From: Haloferax mediterranei ATCC 33500
Lineage (GTDB): Archaea > Halobacteriota > Halobacteria > Halobacteriales > Haloferacaceae
Length of the DNA: 64,000 nucleotides
Direction: 5' to 3'
Assembly: GCF_000306765.2 (NCBI RefSeq)
Contig: NC_017941.2
Span: 496,001 to 560,000, forward strand
The notes under the pieces were generated by a model that was given only the letters and a program-made list of their open reading frames with translations, was not told the DNA's origin and ran no database searches. The position numbers and the translations under genes were made by a program. Below, in pieces: positions 17,906 through 27,113 of the stretch; the stretch's first letter is position 1; each line of letters begins with the position of its first letter.

Positions 17906-18817
17906 TCAGGCACTAAAATCGCCCACGTGTTCGAACTCGTTGTGGGCGATAGCGTCGGACAGCGCGTCGATATCCACGTCGTCGGGCATCTCTGCGGGGT
18001 ACTTGCGTCGGAAGTAGCCAACGATGTTCTCCACGTCGCGCGCGAGGAGTTCACGAGCGTTGTCGTGGTCGGTCGGGACCGCCTGTGGCCAGTCGAAGAT
18101 GGTGATTCCCTGCTCGCCGACGGCGACGTTGTACTCCGACATGTCCGCGTGGACGAGCCCGGCTTCGTACGCCGAGGCCATCTCGTCGAGAATCAACCCG
18201 AGAACGCCCGTCACCTGTTCGGATTCGAGTCGGGACTTCCCGAGTTCGACGCCGTCGAGTTTCGACATGACGATGGCGTGGCGGTTGTGGTCCACGGGTC
18301 TGGGGACCGACACCTTCGGGAAGAGGGTTTCCAGCGCTTCGTACTCGCGTTCGGCCGCCTTGCGGGCGGTGTAGAGCCACGAGACGTGGTGGTTGTCGGA
18401 GGTGTAGTCGCGCTCGCGGCGGACCTCGCGGAAGTTCGTGTAGCCCTCGCGGTGGAATTTCAGCGCAAGCGGCTTGAACGACTGAACTTCGAACACGTCG
18501 CTTTCCTTGCCGACGCCGAGGGGTGCGCCGAACCCCTGGATGGTGTCTCGCTGTGCGAACGTTCGGAGGGCGAGCGCGTCGTAGCCCTCGACCGTGAGTT
18601 TGTACCCCTCGTACTGGATGGTCTTGCGCTCGACGAGTTCGCGGGTCATACAGCGGTCGATGCGGTAGTCGACTTCTTCCGCGGTCAGCCCCGAGTTCTT
18701 CGGGAGTTTCTCGCGGTTGACCCACTCGCTGAAGCGCATGCCCTGCTCGACGCCCGAGAGGAGATAGAAGTCCTCGGGTTCGAGTTCGGCCATGACGCCG
18801 GCGACGTTCCGTACCAT
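17906..18817 (-). CDS. rio2: Atypical serine/threonine kinase Rio2
   Basis: 303 residues from the ATG at 18817, whose first residues MVRNVAGVMAELEPEDF match the Rio2 N-terminal winged helix; the longer frame upstream is antisense chance. Winged helix (~1-90), then the RIO kinase core: P-loop-like GAPLGVGKESDVFEV, Lys in LALKFHREG, catalytic HADMSEYNVAV, and metal-binding IFDWPQAVPTDH. Rio2 acts in late maturation of the small ribosomal subunit. Monocistronic. 17693-17905 downstream of the neighbouring lipoprotein start shows no gene. Confidence 0.93.
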   Translation of the reverse strand: MVRNVAGVMAELEPEDFYLLSGVEQGMRFSEWVNREKLPKNSGLTAEEVDYRIDRCMTRELVERKTIQYEGYKLTVEGYDALALRTFAQRDTIQGFGAPLGVGKESDVFEVQSFKPLALKFHREGYTNFREVRRERDYTSDNHHVSWLYTARKAAEREYEALETLFPKVSVPRPVDHNRHAIVMSKLDGVELGKSRLESEQVTGVLGLILDEMASAYEAGLVHADMSEYNVAVGEQGITIFDWPQAVPTDHDNARELLARDVENIVGYFRRKYPAEMPDDVDIDALSDAIAHNEFEHVGDFSA

Positions 18818-19037
18818 AGGGTCTCTCCGTGAGCGAGGCGTAAAAGAGCCGCGAGTCAGTGGATTGGCGCGCGATAAATCAAATACAGCGATACAGAATC
18901 GAGGTGCAGCAGGTAGTTGATCCAAACGAGACCCTACGCGACATGTTGCTGGAAGCCCCTGCGGCTGTTTCGACTCCAGACCACGCGAGTGTCTGCGATG
19001 GAAACCAATATCTCGGCGGGGGTCACCACTCGGCCGC

Positions 19038-19481
19038 ATGGACCAGTACGCCTACGTCGTGAACGTCGAAGGGGCAGTCGCCCGAGACGGGAAGTACCTC
19101 CTCATCGAGCGCGCGCCAGAGGAAGAACACGCCGCCGGGGTGTTGGCGTTTCCCGGTGGGAAAGTCGAACAGTCACCGGGTCACACCGCACCAATCGAAG
19201 CGACCGCGCGCCGCGAACTGAACGAAGAGGTTGGCATCGAGGTTGGCGCGGTCGAGTACGTCCTCAGTCGGACCTTCGAGGCCGTCGGCACGCAGTGCAT
19301 CAACGTCGTCACGCTGTGCGAGTACGAGGGCGGTGAGGCACACGCCCGCGCACCTGAGGAGGTGGCCGCTGCTCACTGGCTTTCGCCCGAGGAGATTCGC
19401 GACCACGACGACGCACCGGAGTATCTCAAAGAGGATATCGAAGATATCGAGGCATATAGACGCGAAACCACGAATCAGTAG
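19038..19481 (+). CDS. NUDIX hydrolase
   Basis: 147 residues. The Nudix box is recognisable as FPGGKVE...TARRELNEEVGIE, with a small insertion between the GGK turn and the REL helix. The acidic C-terminus is typical of halophiles. Substrate unknown; the family cleaves nucleoside diphosphates linked to another moiety. Divergent from rio2 across 220 bases that hold nothing else recognisable. Confidence 0.85.
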   Translation: MDQYAYVVNVEGAVARDGKYLLIERAPEEEHAAGVLAFPGGKVEQSPGHTAPIEATARRELNEEVGIEVGAVEYVLSRTFEAVGTQCINVVTLCEYEGGEAHARAPEEVAAAHWLSPEEIRDHDDAPEYLKEDIEDIEAYRRETTNQ

Positions 19482-19493
19482 CTCGAAGTCCCG

Positions 19494-20141
19494 TCAGTCG
19501 ACGTTCACGCGATACGGCAACCCTTCCGGGTCAAACGCCCCGTCAGCGTCGCACTGCACGGACACCGGGCCGACGGTGGCCTCTCTATCGGTTGGATACC
19601 ACGGCCGACCGGCAGGCGCGACGACGAATCGCCCCGCTTTGTCGCCGACGAACGCTACGGTGTCCTCACCAAACTCACCCCAGCGTTCGATGTCGAGGGC
19701 GGCGGTCAAGTCGTCGATAAACGAAGACACGTCTGGGACGGTCATCCCGACTTCCGTCGCGCCGCGGAGGTCCGTTCCCGGGTCGAACTCGCCGGACGAT
19801 TGGCCGTCGTAGCAGACGTACTCGATGACGTTGCCTTCTGGGTCTTCGAAGTACACTGAATCCGCCTCTATGAAGTCGAAGCGGATGCTTTCGCCCTCGT
19901 CCGTTTCGAGGATGTCGATGTCGTGGTCGTTGAGCCACGAAACCACAGATTCGATAGCCGCATCGACGGTAAAGGCGAGGTGACCGGGGTTCGTATCGCC
20001 GAGTTCGAACCAGAGCGTGGTCTCGCCAGCGGTCACGGAGCGCTGTGACCCCGGAACGGGTGCGAATCCGAGTGTCTCGGCGTAGAACTTACACAGCGAG
20101 ATCGGGTCTTTCGCGGCGATGGCAACGCGGTGAAATTTCAT
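19494..20141 (-). CDS. VOC-family (glyoxalase/bleomycin-resistance fold) protein
   Basis: 215 residues with two VOC modules: KFHRVAIAAKDPISLCKFYAETLGF at the N-terminus, and a metal-site strand with SVYFEDPEGNVIEYVCY near residue 110; a second, weaker module follows. Possible functions are a dioxygenase, an isomerase or a binding protein; the substrate is not identifiable. Convergent with the Nudix gene, divergent from lplA. Confidence 0.8.
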   Translation of the reverse strand: MKFHRVAIAAKDPISLCKFYAETLGFAPVPGSQRSVTAGETTLWFELGDTNPGHLAFTVDAAIESVVSWLNDHDIDILETDEGESIRFDFIEADSVYFEDPEGNVIEYVCYDGQSSGEFDPGTDLRGATEVGMTVPDVSSFIDDLTAALDIERWGEFGEDTVAFVGDKAGRFVVAPAGRPWYPTDREATVGPVSVQCDADGAFDPEGLPYRVNVD

Positions 20142-20276
20142 AGACGAATGTCACCGCGGCGTGGTATAATCGAATCGCTCGGTCGAGGTGGTTGCAGTTG
20201 CTGTTTTGCTATCGGTTGGGGAGTCCTCTCGGCGAGCGTCGAAATCGCTTTCTTCCCGCTTGTGTGTATCCAGCGT

Positions 20277-21098
20277 ATGAACGACTCGGAGGGCGCACTC
20301 GCCGACCGCGAGTGGCGGTTGATTCGAGAGGACATCCGGCCCGGTCCAATGCAGATGGCACTCGACGAAATCGCGGGTGAGACGGCCGCCGCGGGCGGTC
20401 CCCGGACGGTTCGCGTCTACTCGTGGGAACCCAGTTGCCTCTCGCTCGGGTACGGACAGGACCCCGAGACGGTCGACTGGGAGTTCTGCGAGCGCGAGGG
20501 CATCGACGTGACTCGCCGACCGACCGGCGGCGGTGGCATCTACCACGACCGCTACGGCGACATTGCCTACTCCATCGTCGCCCCGAAGGACGAACTCCCC
20601 GGCGACCTCATGGACTGCTATCACCTCCTGTGCGAGCCGATTTTGGATGCGATTCGCTCGGTCGGCGTCGACGTGGATTTCGTCGACGACGACATGCCGG
20701 TCATCTGGCACCCCGCGTGCTACCTCCGAGCGCTCCACCCCGCCCACGACATGGTCGCCGAGGGTCGGAAAATCGCGGGGAACGCTCAGTATCGCCGTCG
20801 AGATGCCGTCGTCCAGCACGGGTCGCTCACGTACTCCGTCGATGCCGAGACGCATCTCGACGTGCACGACGGCCACGGCGTCTCCCCCGACGAGTTTCGC
20901 GAGCGCGTCGTCGGTATCGACGAACTCGCGGACGTGTCCCGTGAGACGTTCGTCGAGGCGGTAACCGACTCACTGGCCGAGTTCGCCGACGCCGAGGAGG
21001 GGTCGTGGACCGATGACGAACTGGAACGCGCGCGCGCTCGCGTCGAAGAGAAGTACCGCGCAGACGAGTGGGTCCGGCGAACCCCGAACTCGAAGTAG
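20277..21098 (+). CDS. lplA: Lipoate-protein ligase A family protein
   Basis: 273 residues from the ATG at 20277; the longer frame from 20130 overlaps the divergent promoter and is rejected. Motifs of the biotin/lipoate A/B ligase family: [12 protein letters not shown] (lipoyl-AMP loop), [20 protein letters not shown] with the catalytic Lys, and the C-terminal accessory domain. It attaches lipoate to 2-oxoacid dehydrogenase E2 or to the glycine cleavage H protein. Confidence 0.87.
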   Translation: MNDSEGALADREWRLIREDIRPGPMQMALDEIAGETAAAGGPRTVRVYSWEPSCLSLGYGQDPETVDWEFCEREGIDVTRRPTGGGGIYHDRYGDIAYSIVAPKDELPGDLMDCYHLLCEPILDAIRSVGVDVDFVDDDMPVIWHPACYLRALHPAHDMVAEGRKIAGNAQYRRRDAVVQHGSLTYSVDAETHLDVHDGHGVSPDEFRERVVGIDELADVSRETFVEAVTDSLAEFADAEEGSWTDDELERARARVEEKYRADEWVRRTPNSK

Positions 21099-21196
21099 AA
21101 AACAGTTGTTCCGGTCGCTCTGCCAGTTCGAATGCCCACTCCGGCCGCCCCGCCAACTCCGAAGTCCCTTTGTTGGGGTACTGCGTGGAGTTCGGC

Positions 21197-22039
21197 ATGC
21201 GAGTTGGAGCACACGTTTCTATCGCCGGTGGCGTCGACAATGCGGTCGGAAACCAAGTCGACGTCGGCGGGAACTGCGGTCAGATATTCACCCACTCTCC
21301 ACAGGTGTGGCAGGACCCCAACATCGGCGACGAGGAGTCCGACGCCTTCCGCGAGGGAACAGTTGAGTCGCTTGCGGGTCCGTGGGTCATCCACACGTCG
21401 TACCTCGTCAACCTCTGTACGCCGAAAGACGGCCTGCGCGAGAAATCACTCGACTCCATGCAGAAGGAAGTCGACGCCGCGGCCAAACTCGACATTCCCT
21501 ACGTGAACGTCCACCTCGGTGCCCACACCGGCGCGGGTGAACAGCAGGGCCTCGAAAACGCCGTCTCCGTTCTCGACGAAATCGACGTCCCTGACAGTGT
21601 CACCATCCTCATCGAGTCCGACGCCGGGTCGGGCACGAAGATGGGTGGCGACTTCGCCCACCTCGGATACGTCCTCGGAGAGTCCGAACAGGACCTGGAT
21701 ATTTGCCTCGACACTGCCCACGCATTTGCCGCGGGCTACGACCTTTCGACGGCCGAGGGTGTCGCCGAGACGTTCGAAGAACTCGACGCCGAAGTCGGAC
21801 TGGAGCACCTCAAGTGCGTCCACCTGAACGACTCGAAACACGAGTGCGGCACCAACAAGGACGAACATGCCCATATCGGCAAGGGTCTCATCGGCGAGGA
21901 GGGAATGCGCGCGTTCATCAACCACGATGCCATCGTCGACAACGACGTCCCGCTCGTGCTGGAGACGCCGACGGAAAACGGCAAGAGCTACGAGTGGAAC
22001 ATCGAGCGCGTCCGCGAGTTCCGCGCCGACAAGAATTAA
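21197..22039 (+). CDS. nfo: Endonuclease IV (apurinic/apyrimidinic endonuclease)
   Basis: 280 residues from the ATG at 21197. TIM-barrel AP endonuclease with the metal ligands in [39 protein letters not shown] and DEHAHIGKG, and the closing LETPTENG. It incises DNA at abasic sites in base excision repair. 98 bases downstream of lplA in the same direction. Confidence 0.94.
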   Translation: MRVGAHVSIAGGVDNAVGNQVDVGGNCGQIFTHSPQVWQDPNIGDEESDAFREGTVESLAGPWVIHTSYLVNLCTPKDGLREKSLDSMQKEVDAAAKLDIPYVNVHLGAHTGAGEQQGLENAVSVLDEIDVPDSVTILIESDAGSGTKMGGDFAHLGYVLGESEQDLDICLDTAHAFAAGYDLSTAEGVAETFEELDAEVGLEHLKCVHLNDSKHECGTNKDEHAHIGKGLIGEEGMRAFINHDAIVDNDVPLVLETPTENGKSYEWNIERVREFRADKN

Positions 22040-22096
22040 TAGATAACTAATATATCGAACAACGGTTATCGGGGGCGCTTTCTAACTGTCATCTGA

Positions 22097-23311
22097 ATGT
22101 CCCAAGTCCACGACACTCACTCTCGCTGGACTCGACGTACCGTCCTCCGTCGTGCTGCGGCAGTTCCCCTGACCGCCGCCGTCGCTGGTACAGCGCGTGC
22201 TGAGTCGTCGGTGAACGCGCGAGTTGCCACGCTGAACCTCGGTCTCGGCGTGAGTCTCGCGCCATTTCTATCTACGGACGACGAAACGGAGCGACGTCAC
22301 GTCGTCGGCAATCTATACGAGTCCGTCGAAGCGAGCAACGTCTCCCGACGGATGGCTGTTCTGGCGGAGGAACTCGTCGCTGTCGAGGCTGACGTCATCG
22401 CACTCCAAGAGGCCGCGTTGGTCTCCGCCGCCGACGAGGGCACCGTCGATTTCCTCGACGAACTGACGGCAGCACTCAATGACGGTAATAGCGACTACCG
22501 CGTCGCCGCGGTATCCGAGACGACAGTTGTCTCACTCCCGGGAATCATCGACGAAGAGCAGACGACTGTCAGCCTCCACGACAGGGACGCCATCCTCGTT
22601 CGGGAGGGAATCGAAGCGACCGAGCTTCAAGGTGGTACCTTCGAATCCACACTCGAGGTGTCACTCGGCGACGAGGACGACGAGTCGATTCAAATCTCGC
22701 GTGGGTTCGCCGCCGTGACGGTTTCTATCTCTGACGGGTCAGCGTTCACCCTCGCTTCGACACACCTCGAACGAGCGAGCCAATCGGTTCGAACCGAACA
22801 GGCGACCGAACTCACCAACTGGGCCGAGGCGCGTGACGGCCCACTCGCCCTCGCTGGTGATATGAACGCGACCCCGGGCGACGAACCCTACGAAGGGATT
22901 GCAGCAGCTTTCGAACCAGTGACTTCGGACGTTGGACCGACATGCTGTTGGAGCGGTGACCTAACCAGTGGCGAACTGACTAGAACGGTCGACCACGTCT
23001 TCGTACGCGGACTCGAAGCGTCCGAACCCGCTCGCTTCGCCTACAGCGAGGACGTTCGAATAGAAACCTCGGGTGGCGACCGGTGGCCGTCGGACCACGC
23101 GGGTGTCGTCGTGGCTATCGAGGCTTCGACCAGCGAAACGGCATCCCCGAAAGCGACGTCCACGGAAACGACGACAGGACGGCCCTCACCCAAGCAATCG
23201 CAGACGAGTACTGTCACGGCTTCGACTTCGACGAGTGCTCCCGGATTCGGTCTCTTGGCAGCGATGTTTGCGCTGGCCGCTGCCGCTGTCCGTGCTCGAC
23301 GAAGCGACTAA
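22097..23311 (+). CDS. Secreted endonuclease/exonuclease/phosphatase family protein with PGF-CTERM anchor
   Basis: 404 residues. Tat signal TRRTVLRRAAAV. EEP-fold residues: TLNLGLG, Glu in VIALQEAA, THLER, LAGDMNATPGD, DHVF and SDHAGVV. After the domain come a ~45-residue Thr/Ser/Pro-rich stalk and a C-terminal APGFGLLAAMFALAAAA helix ending RARRSD, the PGF-CTERM signal processed by archaeosortase A with lipid attachment. It should sit on the outer surface and hydrolyse phosphodiester bonds, perhaps extracellular DNA or phospholipid head groups. Confidence 0.87.
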   Translation: MSQVHDTHSRWTRRTVLRRAAAVPLTAAVAGTARAESSVNARVATLNLGLGVSLAPFLSTDDETERRHVVGNLYESVEASNVSRRMAVLAEELVAVEADVIALQEAALVSAADEGTVDFLDELTAALNDGNSDYRVAAVSETTVVSLPGIIDEEQTTVSLHDRDAILVREGIEATELQGGTFESTLEVSLGDEDDESIQISRGFAAVTVSISDGSAFTLASTHLERASQSVRTEQATELTNWAEARDGPLALAGDMNATPGDEPYEGIAAAFEPVTSDVGPTCCWSGDLTSGELTRTVDHVFVRGLEASEPARFAYSEDVRIETSGGDRWPSDHAGVVVAIEASTSETASPKATSTETTTGRPSPKQSQTSTVTASTSTSAPGFGLLAAMFALAAAAVRARRSD

Positions 23312-23373
23312 CTGGTGCCCTTCTGCGTTCACCACACCGACTGATTTTTGCCTCACCATGCCCGAATCCGGGT

Positions 23374-24174
23374 GTGCGACGCTTTTCGGAATCGTACCTC
23401 CAACGGACGCGGGAGGGGATGTGGGACGACTCGCGCACCGCCCTCACCGATTTAGACCTCGACGGACGCGACCGCATTCTCGACGTTGGGTGTGGCACAG
23501 GCGAGTTTTCGCGTGTCCTCTCCGAGTCATCCACCGCCGAGGTCGTCGGCGTTGACGCCGACACTGACTTGCTCTCGGTTGCAGCCGAGCGTCCGAGAAT
23601 CGAGGTCGTCACTGGCGATGCAACGCGCCTCCCGTTTGCCGAAGACAGTTTCGACCTCGTCGTCTGTCAGGCGCTTCTCGTGAACCTTCCCGACCCGGCG
23701 GCCGCACTGTCGGAGTTCGCCCGCGTGTCGTCCGACCTCGTCGCCACGGTCGAACCCGACAACGCCGCCGTCGGTGTCGACTCGACGGTCGATTCGGAAG
23801 TTCCGCTCGAACGCCGCGTCAGGGATGCTTTCCTCGACGGAGTCCGGACCGACGTGGCACTCGGCGAGCGCGTGACGGACCTGTTTTCCGACACCGGGCT
23901 GTCGGTCCTCGGAACCCGACGCTACCACCACCGAAAACTAGTCGAACCGCCGTACGACGAGTACGACGTTCGGAGCGCGGCACAGAAAGCGACCGGGGAA
24001 GGACTCGACCGTCACGAGGCGGACCTTCGACGGGGTCTCAGCGGTGACGATTCGTACGAGTCAGTTCGGCGCGAGTGGCGACAGATGGGCCGCGAAGTCG
24101 TCCAACAGATTCGCGACGGTGAGTACCGACGGGCCGAAGTCGTCCCGTTCGACGTGACGACCGGGCGAGTGTGA
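23374..24174 (+). CDS. SAM-dependent class I methyltransferase
   Basis: 266 residues from GTG 23374 (VRRFSESYLQRTREGMWDD), a start chosen by the conserved N-terminal helix; ATG 23419 is the next option. Motif I ILDVGCGTGEFS, acidic Asp in VGVDADT, motif IV-like DLVVCQALLVNLPDP. C-terminal helical region with YDEYDVRSAAQK. Substrate unknown. The longer open frame upstream overlaps the EEP gene and is discarded. Confidence 0.85.
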   Translation: MRRFSESYLQRTREGMWDDSRTALTDLDLDGRDRILDVGCGTGEFSRVLSESSTAEVVGVDADTDLLSVAAERPRIEVVTGDATRLPFAEDSFDLVVCQALLVNLPDPAAALSEFARVSSDLVATVEPDNAAVGVDSTVDSEVPLERRVRDAFLDGVRTDVALGERVTDLFSDTGLSVLGTRRYHHRKLVEPPYDEYDVRSAAQKATGEGLDRHEADLRRGLSGDDSYESVRREWRQMGREVVQQIRDGEYRRAEVVPFDVTTGRV

Positions 24175-24224
24175 ATCTGAGATATCTCTTCTGGGCGAGT
24201 ACGTAGTTAGTAGGGCCGGCTAGG

Positions 24225-24314
24225 GAGTTACTGAGTTAGCAGAGCCGACTACGTGAGTTACTGAGTTAGTAGAGCCGACTACGTGAGTTACTGAGTTAGT
24301 AGAGCCGAGTGCGT
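24225..24314. repeat. Three tandem 30-base repeats
   Basis: The unit gagttactgagttagtagagccgactacgt repeats at 24225-24254, 24255-24284 and 24285-24314, with one or a few mismatches. A degenerate fourth copy (acgtagttagtagggccggc) precedes it. It fills the gap between two convergent genes. No coding potential. Confidence 0.9.
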
Positions 24315-24325
24315 AAGAGAGCGGG

Positions 24326-24961
24326 CTAGTATCCGACGCCGAGTTGCGTCCGAATCGCCGCGTCGTTCTCCAGTTCATCTACGAACACGACTGCGAAGTC
24401 CTCCATCGAGATGTGGCTTTCATCGTCTTCGTCGACGACGAGTTGCCCGTCAGAAGTCCGGTACTCGCCGGTTCGTTCGCCCGGTTCGATACTCGCTGCG
24501 GGCGCGATGTACGACCAGTCGAGGTCGTCTGCCGCACGGATGCGTTCGAGTGCGTCGATGTGTGCCTGTGCAATCGGGACCAACTCGTCCGGGAATCCAT
24601 CGGTCTCGATGAGTCTCGTGTCCGGTCCGACGCGGAGTCCACCCGCGCCGCCCGTCCAGACGAGCCGCTCGACATCCGCCGCTCGAAGCCCCTCGATGAC
24701 TGCGTCCGTCATCGTCAAGAGTGATTCAGCGTCTCCTTGGGCAGGGCCGAGCGCAGAGGCGACTGCGTCGTGGTCTGCTGCGAGTTCCGCCACCGCGTCT
24801 GTGTCAGTCGCATCTCCGGAAACAGCCTCGAAGTTGGTATCGTCGATTCCGTCTATCTCACCGCTGCGAGAGACGCCAGTCACCGTGTGGCCGCGGTCGA
24901 GTAGTTCTGCTGCGATTCGTCGTCCGATTCGGCCGCTTGCACCGAGTAGTAGTACGTTCAT
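24326..24961 (-). CDS. NAD(P)-binding atypical SDR / NmrA-like oxidoreductase
   Basis: 211 residues, Rossmann fold: LLLGASGRIGRRIAAELL at the N-terminus and VWTGGAGGL in the middle. No SDR catalytic Tyr-Lys pair in its usual place, as in the NAD(P)H-binding (atypical SDR) group. Divergent from an HxlR regulator across 174 bases, a common arrangement in which the regulator controls a redox gene. Confidence 0.83.
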   Translation of the reverse strand: MNVLLLGASGRIGRRIAAELLDRGHTVTGVSRSGEIDGIDDTNFEAVSGDATDTDAVAELAADHDAVASALGPAQGDAESLLTMTDAVIEGLRAADVERLVWTGGAGGLRVGPDTRLIETDGFPDELVPIAQAHIDALERIRAADDLDWSYIAPAASIEPGERTGEYRTSDGQLVVDEDDESHISMEDFAVVFVDELENDAAIRTQLGVGY

Positions 24962-25135
24962 TGTTGGTTGGGGCTGTGTGGGTAGTGTGGCTGTGCGTTG
25001 GTTGGGACTGTGTACCGGCCGGGATTCGTCACTGTCGCCGAACCGCTTGCGAGTGAGTGGTCATATTTTCACACCAGGTGTTGGAGCGTGATTTTGATAT
25101 AGGTTTGCGAACGTAGGGATGACCAAGTCACGCTG

Positions 25136-25468
25136 ATGTCACCGCAACAGAACCTCGAAGAAAAATATTCGAACTGCCCGGTTATCAAGACGCTCGAAGA
25201 GGTCGGCTCACGGTGGCGGATGACGGTTATCCACGTCCTCCGCGAGGGAGACCTCCGGTTCAACGAACTCAAACGAGCGACGAACGCGAACTCACAGACG
25301 CTCTCGCGCGTGCTGGATGACCTTCAGGAGATGGGGTACGTCGAACGAGAAGTCGAGGAGGGGAGTCCCGTGGCGGTCTACTACTCACTCACACTGAAGG
25401 GTGAAGAGCTGCTTCCCGCATTCGATGATATCCGCGAGTGGGGAGAGAAGTGGATGAAGACCGAGTGA
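25136..25468 (+). CDS. HxlR-family transcriptional regulator
   Basis: 110 residues. HxlR signature CPVIKTLEEVGSRWRMTVIHVL with recognition helix SQTLSRVLDDLQEMGYVERE and the wing PVAVYYSLT. The Cys at residue ~15 is the position used for electrophile sensing in some family members. Probably controls the divergent NAD(P)-binding protein. Confidence 0.88.
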   Translation: MSPQQNLEEKYSNCPVIKTLEEVGSRWRMTVIHVLREGDLRFNELKRATNANSQTLSRVLDDLQEMGYVEREVEEGSPVAVYYSLTLKGEELLPAFDDIREWGEKWMKTE

Positions 25469-25576
25469 CAGAGACGGAACGAGGGAGAGTCAGAGTATCC
25501 ACTCGTGACTGGGGATGTCGGATGTCACTGGCTAGTCCCGTCTCAATAGGCCAGTTCGCGGCGGAAGCCGCGCTCT

Positions 25577-25792
25577 TTAGCCCAAAAAGAGGTCCACGAA
25601 GTTTCCGCTGGACCGACCGCTGTAGAGTTCCGAGTAGCCGCAGTTGGCACACGAGACGACGGTGAACTGGCGGTTCTGAATGTCGAAAAATTTCGAGAGA
25701 CCGGACCCGGTGGTTGCGATGGAGTCCATCTCAGTCTCGGAGTGACCGCATTTTGGGCAGCCATCACGGTCGCTGTCTGGTGGAGGGCTCAT
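25577..25792 (-). CDS. Small zinc-ribbon protein
   Basis: 71 residues from the ATG at 25792. CPKC (residues 12-15) and CANC (~48-51) make one zinc ribbon, with TVVSCANCGYSE typical of short haloarchaeal zinc-ribbon proteins. Function unknown; may bind nucleic acid or protein. The upstream extension to 25957 overlaps the neighbouring promoter and is not supported. Confidence 0.75.
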   Translation of the reverse strand: MSPPPDSDRDGCPKCGHSETEMDSIATTGSGLSKFFDIQNRQFTVVSCANCGYSELYSGRSSGNFVDLFLG

Positions 25793-25879
25793 GGTAGATT
25801 GTGGGTACCCACAGGATAAAAATCCACTCCAATTGTCATTTACGAAACGATTACCGCTCCCGAACCAGTAACTGACGAT

Positions 25880-26044
25880 ATGGCAATTGGTGTCGTATTT
25901 ATCTTCGTTCTCTTGTTGAGCGTCGGCGGGATGTTCGTTCTCTATCACGCTATCCAACGCGAGACGCGCGACCTGCCTCGGATGAGTCGAGAGGAAGCGG
26001 AACGAAAAGCTCGCGACGAAGCGTACCGAAACGACGGGCCGTAA
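25880..26044 (+). CDS. Small single-span membrane protein
   Basis: 54 residues: a hydrophobic helix (AIGVVFIFVLLLSVGGMFVL) and a charged helical tail rich in Arg and Glu (SREEAERKARDEAYR). A start codon leads straight into the helix, and the fragment is divergent from the zinc-ribbon gene. Function unknown. Confidence 0.6.
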   Translation: MAIGVVFIFVLLLSVGGMFVLYHAIQRETRDLPRMSREEAERKARDEAYRNDGP

Positions 26045-26082
26045 TCAGAAGCCTTACCCGCGTCAGTCGATTCTGGTGTAGT

Positions 26083-26157
26083 AGCGGGATGGGATAGCCA
26101 GGAGATTCCGCCGGGCTCATAACCCGGAGATCGGTAGTTCAAATCTACCTCCCGCTA
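26083..26157 (+). tRNA. tRNA-Met, initiator (CAT anticodon)
   Basis: Cloverleaf of 75 bases: acceptor AGCGGGA/TCCCGCT with discriminator A, anticodon arm CCGGGCTCATAACCCGG, T arm with GTTCAAATC. The three G:C pairs at the bottom of the anticodon stem and A1:U72 mark it as the initiator. No intron; CCA not encoded. Confidence 0.93.
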
Positions 26158-26288
26158 TGATTTTGCCGACCTCAACTCCTGAGCGCCGAGGCTCGTCTCG
26201 GCGCGACCCATCGAGGTCGGTCACATAGCTCAGGAGATTTGAACCAGCGAGCGTTAGCGACCGAGGTTCAAATCTACCTCCCGCTATG
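26137..26288 (+). repeat. Duplicated 3' end of initiator tRNA (attachment-site-like)
   Basis: The last 21 bases of the tRNA plus two more (26137-26159) recur exactly at 26266-26288. The 106 bases between contain a short imperfect arm (gattt gaacc) but no gene. A perfect direct repeat of a tRNA 3' end is the usual scar of tRNA-targeted integration. No integrase is seen here. Confidence 0.7.
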
Positions 26289-26352
26289 CTCCTGAAAACG
26301 CCAGTAGACGGTTCCGACCGAGTCGCCGTCGCCGACAACGAGTTGATGACTA

Positions 26353-27000
26353 CTAGACGACGTCGCCGCGGACCGACGTTCCGGTCTGTTCGGCCCGGTA
26401 GGCACGCATCGCATCGACGGCCGTGTCGGCCTCGTCGCCCTCCAATCCGAGCATCTCCAGCGCGCCGCTGAGCGTCGGGAAGGCGAACTCGCTCTGTCGG
26501 AGTTTCTCCATCGCGTCCGGCGAGCGCTGGCCGTCGGCGTAGAGACAGACGCCCCGCGGGTCGAGAATCTGCTCGTACGCCTCGCGGGTGACCGCGCCTT
26601 TCAGCCGCTGGGTGACGTTGTCCTCGAAGGAGGCGTTGCAGACTTCGAGGTGGACGGGTTCGTCGTCGTCCGGAAGCAGGTGGGCGGCGAGGCATTTCTC
26701 GGGAGCGGCGTAGCCGTTCGCGTTCGCGCGAAGCAAGTTGGGATGTTCGCGTGCCCACTCGGCGCGGACGCTCTTGCCGACGCCTTTCACACCGTGCGAC
26801 TGCTCGAACTCCTCGGCTGCGTCCGGGTCGCCCCGAAGGAGGATGTCTTTCGTCACGTACACGTCGAGTCGGTCGAGCGGGTCGAGGCCGAGGGCGACGT
26901 CGCCGTAGACCCACACCTCCCGAATCGGGACGGGAAGCGTCTCGGATTCCACGGCATCGACAATTTCTTCGACGCGGTCGAGGGCGGCGTCTCGCTCCAT
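26353..27000 (-). CDS. Haloarchaeal conserved protein (DUF7095-like)
   Basis: 215 residues from the ATG at 27000; a GTG at 27048 would add 16. It begins with a helical RDAALDRVEEIVDAVE segment, then a strand pair EVWVYGDVALGLDPLDRLDVYV that resembles a nucleotidyltransferase-type G(D/S) motif, then a central HLEVCNASFEDNVTQRLKG. Function unknown. Divergent from ncsA with 113 bases between, which may be a shared promoter. Confidence 0.7.
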   Translation of the reverse strand: MERDAALDRVEEIVDAVESETLPVPIREVWVYGDVALGLDPLDRLDVYVTKDILLRGDPDAAEEFEQSHGVKGVGKSVRAEWAREHPNLLRANANGYAAPEKCLAAHLLPDDDEPVHLEVCNASFEDNVTQRLKGAVTREAYEQILDPRGVCLYADGQRSPDAMEKLRQSEFAFPTLSGALEMLGLEGDEADTAVDAMRAYRAEQTGTSVRGDVV

Positions 27001-27113
27001 CGCCTGTTTCTGAGGGGCGGAGAGGCAAACCGGTTTCGCGTCGGTCACGACACATTAGATACGTCCGCTCCGAGGCGAAACCCGTATCCCTCCTGCCAAG
27101 CAAGCGACCGGCA

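Noticed and set aside
24225..24314. Considered as a CRISPR array
   Set aside because: Units are directly adjacent with no unique spacers, so it is a simple tandem repeat.
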